Translations under genes and position numbers: made by a program
Part shown: one piece after another, positions 18,859-25,771 of the stretch
Layout of the letters: every line of letters starts with the position of its first letter
Numbering within the stretch: position 1 is the first letter of the stretch
The notes under the pieces: model-generated
What the model was told of the DNA's origin: nothing
Database searches by the model: none
Seen by the model: the letters and a program-made list of their open reading frames with translations, nothing else
Virus record (IMG/VR): IMGVR_UViG_3300031997_000006
Coordinates: 1-64,000 of that record
DNA from: a virus
Strand: one strand, 5' to 3'
Length of the DNA stretch: 64,000 nt

Positions 18859-20840
18859 TGAATGATGTCATAAGTATACCAAAATCTGTTAATATTACAT
18901 TATTAGATGAAGTACATTGTATAATTACAGGACTCTTTCCAATTGATAAAGATTATTTACACGACAAATATAATTTACTTACTAAAGATTATCTTTGGAA
19001 TGCATATTTTAAATTAGGTGTTTGGGATGGAAAAAAAGAGTTTTTTACTAAGAAAGGAAAAACATATATCTTTTTGTTGAATAATATTATCCCAATTGTT
19101 GTCAATTTTGGTTATAAAGTAAATTTAATTGATAAACGAACAGCAGTTACTCATACACCTGATGTTGTGGTTGATGCTAATTATTTTAATCATATTATTA
19201 ATCTAAAAACAAAAACACCTTACAAATTGGCAGATCATCAAATCGAAGCTGCAAATATGGCTATAAATTTAGGTAGTGGGATTTTATTAGCTGGGACAGG
19301 TTTTGGAAAATCTCAACCATTAACATCAAAAGTACTTACTCCTAATGGATGGGTACAAATGGGTGAGATTAAAATTGATGATTTAGTAATGACTCCTAAA
19401 AATACTATAACGAAAGTAATAGGAGTATATCCACAAGGTAATACAGATGTTTATAAAATAACTTGTAATGATGGAGCTACTGCTAGTTGTTGTGCAAATC
19501 ATTTGTGGATTGTTCATAATGATAAAACTGTTGCTAAAGGTAGTAAACCGTTTACAATATGTGATACTAAAGAATTATTTACACGTTCAAATATGAGTGT
19601 ACCTCATAGACCTCAAATTCCATTAATTCCAGTTGCAATTGATTTTAATAAAAAAGAATATACAGTATCTCCGTACGTTATGGGAGCTATAATACCGTTT
19701 TTATCTAAAGAATGTCAAGAATTAGTGATATTGGAGGGAATACCTAATAATATATTATCAAGATTACAATATAATCTTAGTTCTTATGGTATAGATGTTC
19801 ATTGGATGCGTGATAACTTATATCGTTTATGTTCTAATAATGAAAATGTTGAAGATATTAATAATATAATTGATTTACAACTTGATTATAATAATATTAA
19901 AATACCTGATGAATACATATACAGTACTTCAGCAGTACGTGCACTGTTTCTGAAAGGATTGTGTGATACATGTGGTAATATAACAAATATAGGTAGTATA
20001 AGTGTTATTAAGATTAAAGAATCATTAGCATTTCAAATTCAAGAAATGGTATGGTTACAAGGTGGAGCTTGTAAAGTTAGTTCATTTGCAATTACTATAC
20101 ATCATAAAGATCCCTGTGCGTTTTTTAGTAATATGAAATATGTTACAAATTATCTTAAGCATAGTAGTGATGCACACGGAAATAATTTGATGCATAGTAG
20201 GCGAGTTGATTATGTACAATTAGTTTCAAACGAACCAACACAATGTATATTAGTTGAAGACTCAGATCATTTATACATAACAGATAATTGTTTAATAACT
20301 CATAATACTATATTAAACGGTGTATTAATTGACATATATGGAAAACTTGGATGTAAAACAATTACAGTAGTCCCATCAAGTACATTAGTTACTCAAACTT
20401 TAAAACAGTTTGATATATTACAATTAGATGTTGGGCAATATGATGGTACAATAAAAGACCTTAACCATCAACATATTGTATCTACTTGGCAAACATTACA
20501 AAATAATCCAAATTTGATAAGATTGTTTCAAGTAATTATATCAGATGAGTGTGTACATCCTAGTACTAAAATTAAAACAGATATTGGTGAAGTATATATA
20601 AAAGATTTAAGTGTTGGTGATTTAGTATTAACATATAATGAATATACAAAATGTCAAGAATATAAACCAGTTAAAAAAATATACAAAAATTTACCAAAAA
20701 TACAAATTGAAAAAATATTTAAAATTACATTAGATAATAATAAAGAGTTAATTATTACAGGAAATCATAAAGTATTAACAGATAGTGGTTGGAAGCGGGT
20801 TGATGCATTAACATTAACAGATCAAGTACTATGTTTTTAG
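18858..20840 (+). CDS. uvsW: UvsW helicase N-terminal gene with one complete intein and a split-intein N-half
   Basis: The start is ATG 18858, overlapping the uvsY stop (TAATG); the upstream TTG 18846 is rejected. 660 codons. Residues 1-152: UvsW N-terminal domain (LGVWDGKKEFF, like T4 YGNWDGRIRLL) up to Walker A GTGFGKS. 153-483: intein a. 484-564: helicase motifs up to VIISDE. 565-660: an intein N-half starting CVHPSTKIKT and ending in a stop. The remainder of the helicase is a separate gene at 21924. UvsW is the branched-DNA and R-loop helicase that switches T4 from origin- to recombination-dependent replication. The full extein would be about 497 residues; T4 has 503. Confidence 0.9.
   Translation: MNDVISIPKSVNITLLDEVHCIITGLFPIDKDYLHDKYNLLTKDYLWNAYFKLGVWDGKKEFFTKKGKTYIFLLNNIIPIVVNFGYKVNLIDKRTAVTHTPDVVVDANYFNHIINLKTKTPYKLADHQIEAANMAINLGSGILLAGTGFGKSQPLTSKVLTPNGWVQMGEIKIDDLVMTPKNTITKVIGVYPQGNTDVYKITCNDGATASCCANHLWIVHNDKTVAKGSKPFTICDTKELFTRSNMSVPHRPQIPLIPVAIDFNKKEYTVSPYVMGAIIPFLSKECQELVILEGIPNNILSRLQYNLSSYGIDVHWMRDNLYRLCSNNENVEDINNIIDLQLDYNNIKIPDEYIYSTSAVRALFLKGLCDTCGNITNIGSISVIKIKESLAFQIQEMVWLQGGACKVSSFAITIHHKDPCAFFSNMKYVTNYLKHSSDAHGNNLMHSRRVDYVQLVSNEPTQCILVEDSDHLYITDNCLITHNTILNGVLIDIYGKLGCKTITVVPSSTLVTQTLKQFDILQLDVGQYDGTIKDLNHQHIVSTWQTLQNNPNLIRLFQVIISDECVHPSTKIKTDIGEVYIKDLSVGDLVLTYNEYTKCQEYKPVKKIYKNLPKIQIEKIFKITLDNNKELIITGNHKVLTDSGWKRVDALTLTDQVLCF
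19314..20306 (+). mobile_element. Intein a in UvsW Walker A (class 3 type, degenerate LAGLIDADG)
   Basis: A 331-residue intein between GFGKS and Thr. The first residue is Gln, not Cys/Ser. The W-C-T residues that define class 3 inteins are all visible: Trp in block B (NHLW), Cys at block F position 4 (TQCILVED), Thr before the terminal His-Asn (LITHN), with Thr as +1. The middle has two LAGLIDADG-like motifs (SPYVMGAIIPF and FLKGLCDTCG), but the first lacks its acidic residue, so the endonuclease is probably dead. Boundaries follow from conserved helicase motifs on both sides. Confidence 0.8.
20550..20840 (+). mobile_element. Split intein, N-half (UvsW motif II)
   Basis: Ninety-six residues fused after the DExH motif Asp-Glu. 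It starts with Cys1 (CVHPSTKIKTDIG) and includes block A/B features: IKDLSVGD and the ITGNHKVLTD histidine motif. It ends ALTLTDQVLCF at TAG 20838-20840. The complementary C-half begins the gene at 21924. The downstream endonuclease ATG (20831) overlaps the last codons. Confidence 0.85.
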
Positions 20841-21946
20841 AACATTTTAATAAAATCAAGATTAAATCCTATCATAATCTTAATAGATATATAAAGTTAA
20901 TTCAATCAAGAGATTCTAATAGAAAGCTAATATATTTTGAAAAACATCACATACTACCAAGGTCATTATTTAAGGAGTTTGAAAATTCTGATTTTAATAT
21001 AATTAAACTTACCCCTAGAGAACATTTTATCGCACATTTATTACTTGCGCGTACGATTGGTGGAAAAATGTGGTTAGCTGTAAGGTGTATGGCTAACGCT
21101 AAACCAGCACAACTACATAGAGGTGAATATAAAGTTAATAGTAAAATATATGAAAGATTGAGAATTGAGAGTTCAAAAATAATTGCAACACTTGCTAAAA
21201 CTCGTAGAGCAAATGAAACATTGGAACAAAAAGTTAACAGGATTAAAAAATGGCAGGAAAATTTTTATAATAAAACATTGGAAGAAAAAACATTAATATG
21301 GAAAAGAAATTTACAAACTAGAATAATAAACGAAACAGTAACATATTTTATATGTAGTTGCATTTCTTGTAGAAGCACAACAAAAAATATTAATAGACAC
21401 AAGTGCAAGATACCAAAAGTTAAAATACTTAAAATACCTAAAATAAAAATTATCCCAATAAAACAAATACTAAACTATACTTGCCCTATATGCGATAAAA
21501 CAAATTTTAGAAATGAAACATTTTATAATATTCATATTATAAAATGTCAAATACGATATAATAACAAAATAGAGAAAGAACAAGCTCGAAAAAATCGTTT
21601 ATGTACTATATGCTTTAAACAATTTAATTCAAAACTTTGGTTTGATAAACATATAGAAATTGGAACTTGTCATTTACCTATTGAAGAACAGAAAAGAATA
21701 TCAAGAAATAAAGCGAGACAAACTATGAATAGTAAATCTATTGAAGAAAAAGAAATTTATGGACAATTAATATCTCAAAAACGTAAAATATATTTACAAT
21801 CACTTTCAGAAGAAGAATTGATATTATATCACAACAAATTACGAAAATCAGCACTTGCGTACTATGATAGCACTGCTTATAATCCAGCGATTAGATCTCA
21901 ACAAATTAAAGAAGGTTTAAAAAATGACAAACATTCTAAAAATTGA
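20831..21946 (+). CDS. HNH homing endonuclease inside the fractured uvsW gene
   Basis: A 371-residue HNH endonuclease. The motif KHHILPRSLF ... NIIKLTPREHFIAHLLL (about 37-75) supplies the His-His, Asn and His of the HNH fold. The C-terminal half has two zinc-finger-like units (CPICDKTNF...HIIKC at about 217-240, and CTICFKQFN...TC at about 256-280), probably for DNA recognition. It overlaps the N-gene by 10 nt and the C-gene by 23 nt, in different frames, so all three are likely translationally coupled. It is very Lys/Ile/Asn-rich. The likely target is an uninterrupted uvsW allele at motif II. Confidence 0.85.
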   Translation: MFLEHFNKIKIKSYHNLNRYIKLIQSRDSNRKLIYFEKHHILPRSLFKEFENSDFNIIKLTPREHFIAHLLLARTIGGKMWLAVRCMANAKPAQLHRGEYKVNSKIYERLRIESSKIIATLAKTRRANETLEQKVNRIKKWQENFYNKTLEEKTLIWKRNLQTRIINETVTYFICSCISCRSTTKNINRHKCKIPKVKILKIPKIKIIPIKQILNYTCPICDKTNFRNETFYNIHIIKCQIRYNNKIEKEQARKNRLCTICFKQFNSKLWFDKHIEIGTCHLPIEEQKRISRNKARQTMNSKSIEEKEIYGQLISQKRKIYLQSLSEEELILYHNKLRKSALAYYDSTAYNPAIRSQQIKEGLKNDKHSKN

Positions 21947-22826
21947 AGAAATAGATTATATTGGTGATGTATATAATTTACATGTTGAAAATAATCATAA
22001 TTATATTGCAAATGGAGTAGTAGTATCAAATTGCCACGGAAGTCGTGCGAAAATACTCCAATCATTACTATCAGAGTACGGAAAGAATATTGCGCACAGA
22101 TTTGGGTTAACCGGTACATTACCAGATCACCCAGTTGATTTAATGTTAGTTAAAGTTGTATTAGGTGATGTAATATTTACATCATATGCAAAAGATTTAA
22201 TTGAAGCAGGTTGGTTAGCAACTCCTAATATTAGTATAGTGCAATTAAATGATGTAGCTTATTTACAAAAAAGTGGCGTAAATGAAATTGAACATTTATT
22301 ATATGAGGAAGAATTACATTTTTTAAAGAGTTGTATCACCCGACAACAATGGATTGCAAATTATATAATTGAAAAAAGTAAATCAAGTAAAATAGGTAAT
22401 ACATTGATATTAGTTAATAACATCGTGTACGGTAAACAATTAACAAAATTAATTCCAAATGCGGTATTTTTACATGGAAAAGATAAAGATGCTATAAGAC
22501 AAAAGGTATACGATTTATTTGAAGTTCAAGATGATTTAATTGTAATTTGTACAAAACAAATCGCAGGTGTAGGTTTATCGATAGACCGTATTTTTATTTT
22601 GATATATATAGATGGGGGGAAGTCATTTATAAATACAATTCAAACAATTGGTCGTGGTCTTAGAAAAGGTCGTGATAAAGATTCAGTAGACATTATCGAC
22701 ATATGTGGTAATATGGTTATATCAAATAACCATTTAAAACAAAGGATAAAGTATTATAAAGGTGCGAATTATTTTTATAAAAAACATACAATTGAATATT
22801 ATAATGGAGATATAAATTTGTGTTAA
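21924..22826 (+). CDS. uvsW: UvsW helicase C-terminal gene with split-intein C-half
   Basis: 300 codons. The first 36 residues (21924-22031) are an intein C-half with block F (DVYNLHVENNHNYIANG) and block G ending VVSN, followed by +1 Cys. The extein continues CHGSRAK (completing motif II as DE-CHG), motif III-like RFGLTGTLPDH, and motifs V/VI (IAGVGLSIDR; QTIGRGLRKGRDK) of an SF2 helicase. Trans-splicing with the gene at 18858 would restore UvsW. The penultimate residue is Ser instead of the usual His, a known variation. Its stop overlaps the next gene. Confidence 0.9.
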   Translation: MTNILKIEEIDYIGDVYNLHVENNHNYIANGVVVSNCHGSRAKILQSLLSEYGKNIAHRFGLTGTLPDHPVDLMLVKVVLGDVIFTSYAKDLIEAGWLATPNISIVQLNDVAYLQKSGVNEIEHLLYEEELHFLKSCITRQQWIANYIIEKSKSSKIGNTLILVNNIVYGKQLTKLIPNAVFLHGKDKDAIRQKVYDLFEVQDDLIVICTKQIAGVGLSIDRIFILIYIDGGKSFINTIQTIGRGLRKGRDKDSVDIIDICGNMVISNNHLKQRIKYYKGANYFYKKHTIEYYNGDINLC

Positions 22827-23308
22827 TACAAGACGAACAAAATAAAACAATTATAATTGATTCGTTATATGTACCGATTGTATCAGATTACATGTGGGTT
22901 TTGGACCTCAATATGATGGATTATACATTAACACCAATTAAAATGTTAGAAGAAGTTGTATGTCCAACAATAACTCTTGATATTCGTGGTTATCATTGTA
23001 AAATACCAGCTAATTGGTATATGTTAGTGTATGATATTCATACAACACAACTTGATTCTATTGTGATATCAGATTTATCAAATAAACAATACAGTGCACT
23101 TGTATACGGATCTAGTATGTTAAGACCTGAACCGGCAATTATAACAGTAATCGATTATGAACTGAAAGCAGTAAACACTTATCCATCTTTTAATAGACAT
23201 TTAATGTTATGTCATTCAATTGATACAGAAAAATGGGTTACGATATCATTTTCAGACACATATAATAGATTTTTACGAAATAAAGATCTTAGTGATATTA
23301 TAAATTAA
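22820..23308 (+). CDS. Hypothetical protein downstream of uvsW
   Basis: 162 residues from a GTG start at 22820 that overlaps the uvsW stop; GGAGA at 22806-22810 is 9 nt upstream and supports it. The predicted protein is beta-rich, with regularly spaced Pro/Asp turns (IPANWYMLVYD, GYHCKIP) and no catalytic or zinc motif. Its tight coupling to uvsW suggests a replication or recombination accessory role, but no family was recognised. Confidence 0.6.
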   Translation: MLIQDEQNKTIIIDSLYVPIVSDYMWVLDLNMMDYTLTPIKMLEEVVCPTITLDIRGYHCKIPANWYMLVYDIHTTQLDSIVISDLSNKQYSALVYGSSMLRPEPAIITVIDYELKAVNTYPSFNRHLMLCHSIDTEKWVTISFSDTYNRFLRNKDLSDIIN

Positions 23309-23324
23309 TAACTAAGGAGAATAT

Positions 23325-23693
23325 ATGTCATTAGTAAAAAAACAAAAGAAAGTAATAACAGAAAAAACATCGATATCGGTAAATGAATTTAAATCATGGA
23401 TTTTAGGGGTGCAAGATATGCAAGGAGCTGATTGGTGCCCAAGTTCAGATCAATGGAAAAAAGTTCTTATGAAGATTGCTATATTGCAAGAAGTAGTTTA
23501 TTCGAATAATACACCAATTCAACATAATTATCAACCACAGTATCAGTCGACATTTGATCAATATGATCAGCAACATTCAACTAATACAACAGGTACTGCA
23601 ATAAACAATACACCTGTTCCTTTATATAAGGCAATCGATCTAAATAAAACACCTGATATTATAGTAGGTGAATACAAATCAGCATTTATGTAG
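23325..23693 (+). CDS. Hypothetical protein with short W-rich N-terminal domain
   Basis: 122 residues with AAGGAG upstream of ATG 23325. Residues 18-55 (FKSWILGVQDMQGADWCPSSDQWKKV) form a compact domain that I recall from many T4-like marine phages in replication regions. The second half is Gln/Thr/Pro-rich and probably disordered. The stop TAG overlaps the GTG start of the DnaE-like gene at 23693, so the two are coupled. Function unknown. Confidence 0.6.
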   Translation: MSLVKKQKKVITEKTSISVNEFKSWILGVQDMQGADWCPSSDQWKKVLMKIAILQEVVYSNNTPIQHNYQPQYQSTFDQYDQQHSTNTTGTAINNTPVPLYKAIDLNKTPDIIVGEYKSAFM

Positions 23694-24238
23694 TGAATAC
23701 AAAACTACTAGATAGAACGTTGTGGTATGATGGATCTGTAACGGTAAATCCGTCAGAGTTAATATCATTAGTATTGAAAAATAAGTTTAAAGGTAATTTG
23801 TATACAACAGAAATAACAAAAGAGATTAATGATTACAATAGATTAGTAAACAGTGATAATCAAATATCAATAAAAACGGCTAATAAAGAGCTTAACACAA
23901 ATTGGAATATTCCCAATGAATACAAACAGATAAATATCAAAAATTATATATTAGACAAATTAGGAAATGAAGTTATAGAATGTCATTTAAGTGATAAAGA
24001 TGTTATATTAAGAGTAAGCCGAATCATAAAAGAATTAAAAATATATAACAAATTAAATCTAAATGATTTATTAAGAGCATTAATATACATTATAGATACG
24101 TTTAACAAAGAAAACGTAGTATGGGGAGTAGGAAGGGGTAGTTCAGTATCAAGCTATGTATTATATTTAATAGGAGTGCATGATATTGATAGTGTATTAT
24201 ACGATTTAAATTTTAGTGAATTTCTCACAGGAGAATAG
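23693..24238 (+). CDS. DnaE-like (C-family DNA polymerase) fragment, Gly-loop half
   Basis: 181 residues from GTG 23693 (TAGTG overlap with the upstream gene). The C-terminal 40 residues, WGVGRGSS...YLIGVHDIDSVLYDLNFSEFL, match the bacterial Pol III alpha block GPGRGSGAGSLVAYAL-x-ITDLDPLEFDLLFERFL just before the catalytic PDFDVDF. The protein stops exactly where the catalytic motif would start. That motif heads the protein at 40332. The N-terminal 100 residues are unlike DnaE. It could be a repurposed domain or half of a two-chain protein. The polymerase relationship is firm by motif; activity is unknown. Confidence 0.7.
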   Translation: MNTKLLDRTLWYDGSVTVNPSELISLVLKNKFKGNLYTTEITKEINDYNRLVNSDNQISIKTANKELNTNWNIPNEYKQINIKNYILDKLGNEVIECHLSDKDVILRVSRIIKELKIYNKLNLNDLLRALIYIIDTFNKENVVWGVGRGSSVSSYVLYLIGVHDIDSVLYDLNFSEFLTGE

Positions 24239-24241
24239 AGT

Positions 24242-24487
24242 ATGTCAAAAGTAATAAGTACGTTAGGACAAGTTGTTGATTTCGGTAAATTAAAAATACA
24301 ACATGAATTAGAAGAATCAAAAAACAATCCACCAGTTGTTGTAAAAGCTGAAGGTAGAGTAAGTACATTAGATCCAAATAAATTGGGTATGGGTATAAAG
24401 CCTAATTTAAAAGAGGGGTTGGTTTCATTAGCGTCTGATGCTACAGATCCAACTGATATTATTACAAGTAAATCAAAAAAGGTGTAG
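24242..24487 (+). CDS. Small hypothetical protein
   Basis: 81 residues, ATG 24242 preceded by AGGAGAATAGAGT, directly after the DnaE-like fragment. It is hydrophilic and Lys/Ser-rich, with no predicted membrane segment or motif. It is followed after 1 nt by the GroES-like gene, so it is part of the same operon. Not recognised. Confidence 0.5.
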   Translation: MSKVISTLGQVVDFGKLKIQHELEESKNNPPVVVKAEGRVSTLDPNKLGMGIKPNLKEGLVSLASDATDPTDIITSKSKKV

Positions 24488-24488
24488 T

Positions 24489-24782
24489 ATGGCAATAACA
24501 CCGTTACATGATTCCATTATATTTGTTTTTGATGACATGGTTATTGGGAATGAATTTAATAATAAAACTGAATCTGGTATTGTATATAAAAGTTATTCAA
24601 TGGATGCGTCAACAGCAAGGTGGGCAACTGTATTGGCAATTGGACCTGAAGTTAAAGAAATTGTTATTGGTGATAATATTTTAATTGAAACCCTTAAATG
24701 GACTGAAGGATGTACAATGTCCGATGGAAATAAAGTTTGGCGTACTACAGAAGAATGGGTTATGTGTGTTAGAAAAAAATAG
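24489..24782 (+). CDS. GroES/gp31-like co-chaperonin (probable)
   Basis: 97 residues. ATG 24489 was chosen over an upstream in-frame ATG because it follows the previous stop and opens the domain: ITPLHDSIIFVFDD, a flexible loop with ESGIVYKS, then RWATVLAIGPEVKEIVIGDNILIE. This order (P-L-x-D, mobile loop with SGI, then V-x-A-I-G-P-x-V ... GD-x-I-L) is that of GroES-fold co-chaperonins such as T4 gp31, which lets GroEL fold the major capsid protein. The length fits. The assignment rests on pattern only. Confidence 0.6.
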   Translation: MAITPLHDSIIFVFDDMVIGNEFNNKTESGIVYKSYSMDASTARWATVLAIGPEVKEIVIGDNILIETLKWTEGCTMSDGNKVWRTTEEWVMCVRKK

Positions 24783-24817
24783 TTTAGTAATGAAGTGCAG
24801 AAGTGATTAATTGTACA

Positions 24818-24856
24818 CCAGATAAATATTGATACTAATGAAATATTTATCTGGAG
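24818..24856 (+). promoter_or_regulatory. Late promoter inside the left arm of a hairpin covering the ribosome-binding site
   Basis: 24818-24830 pairs perfectly over 13 bp with 24842-24854, loop 11 nt. The octamer GATAAATA (24821-24828) is inside the left arm. CTGGAG (24851-24856), the Shine-Dalgarno for ATG 24864, starts in the right arm. Transcripts from the internal promoter would start in the loop and leave the site open. Confidence 0.6.
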
Positions 24857-24863
24857 TTTCACT

Positions 24864-25769
24864 ATGTTTTTTATTATAATACAAACCTTTATAACATTGT
24901 GCATCGCACTTACCGCCGCAGGTTTCTCAATCTATGGGTTAGCTTATACTTTTTCGAGTGAATTCATGCCTGTTATTTTTATGGGAGTTGCATTAGAAGC
25001 AGGAAAACTAATGACAGCATCATTTTTATACAGATATTGGTATAAAATTGGTTGGATATTAAAGCTATACTTATCGTTTGCTGTAATTATATTAGTTGTA
25101 ATTACATCAGTAGGGATATTTTCATTTTTATCTAAAGGGTATCAAGAAGATACGCTCGTACTTAATAATAATAAAGTTAAAATTGAACAACTTGTTTCTG
25201 AAAAACAAGTTTTAATTGAACAAAAAAATGAAATTAATAAGTATCGAGCTGAAGCAGCTAAAGCAGTAGTTGGTGCTGAAAAAGGCACAAAACGTTGGAT
25301 GTTTACTGGAAAAGATGAAACAGCAAAACAAGCTCGTAATGATATATCGGTTGTTGATAATAGAATAACTGAAATTGGAAAAGAATTATCGTTATTACAG
25401 CAAGCACAAATTAATACTCAACTACATGTTGGACCTATAATTTATGTTGCAAAAGCGTTACATAAAGATGTTGATATAGCAACAACATATTTAATTATTT
25501 TATTAATTATAGTTTTTGATCCATTAGCTGTAGCACTTACCATATCTGTAAATATATCATTAAAACTTTTTTATGATGAAAAAATGCAGAATGAGTTGAA
25601 TTCAAATAAAATGCTCCATATAATAGAGCCAAATCACATCGATTCAGATCAAGTAGAATCTGCTATTAAAGATACACCACTTACTGAAGAACAAATCCAA
25701 CATACTCAATTGTTGGATGATGTTAATAAACGAAAACAACTAATTGACGATATTAGATATAATAATTAA
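24864..25769 (+). CDS. Membrane protein with coiled-coil domain
   Basis: 301 residues. Four likely membrane segments: about 1-25, 32-55, 62-92 (TM3, ending SVGIFSFLSKGY) and 210-235. Between them, residues about 95-190 form a long Lys/Glu-rich helical coiled coil (VKIEQLVSEKQVLIEQKNE). The C-terminal 60 residues are soluble and acidic. The layout is that of a conserved T4-like phage inner-membrane protein of unknown function that I recall from marine phages. It might act in lysis timing or membrane anchoring; no direct evidence. Regulated by the promoter-hairpin just upstream. Confidence 0.65.
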   Translation: MFFIIIQTFITLCIALTAAGFSIYGLAYTFSSEFMPVIFMGVALEAGKLMTASFLYRYWYKIGWILKLYLSFAVIILVVITSVGIFSFLSKGYQEDTLVLNNNKVKIEQLVSEKQVLIEQKNEINKYRAEAAKAVVGAEKGTKRWMFTGKDETAKQARNDISVVDNRITEIGKELSLLQQAQINTQLHVGPIIYVAKALHKDVDIATTYLIILLIIVFDPLAVALTISVNISLKLFYDEKMQNELNSNKMLHIIEPNHIDSDQVESAIKDTPLTEEQIQHTQLLDDVNKRKQLIDDIRYNN

Positions 25770-25771
25770 TC

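Noticed and set aside
19314-20306. Whole uvsW insertion as a group I intron
   Set aside because: The insertion is in frame throughout and has protein-splicing blocks, not intron features.
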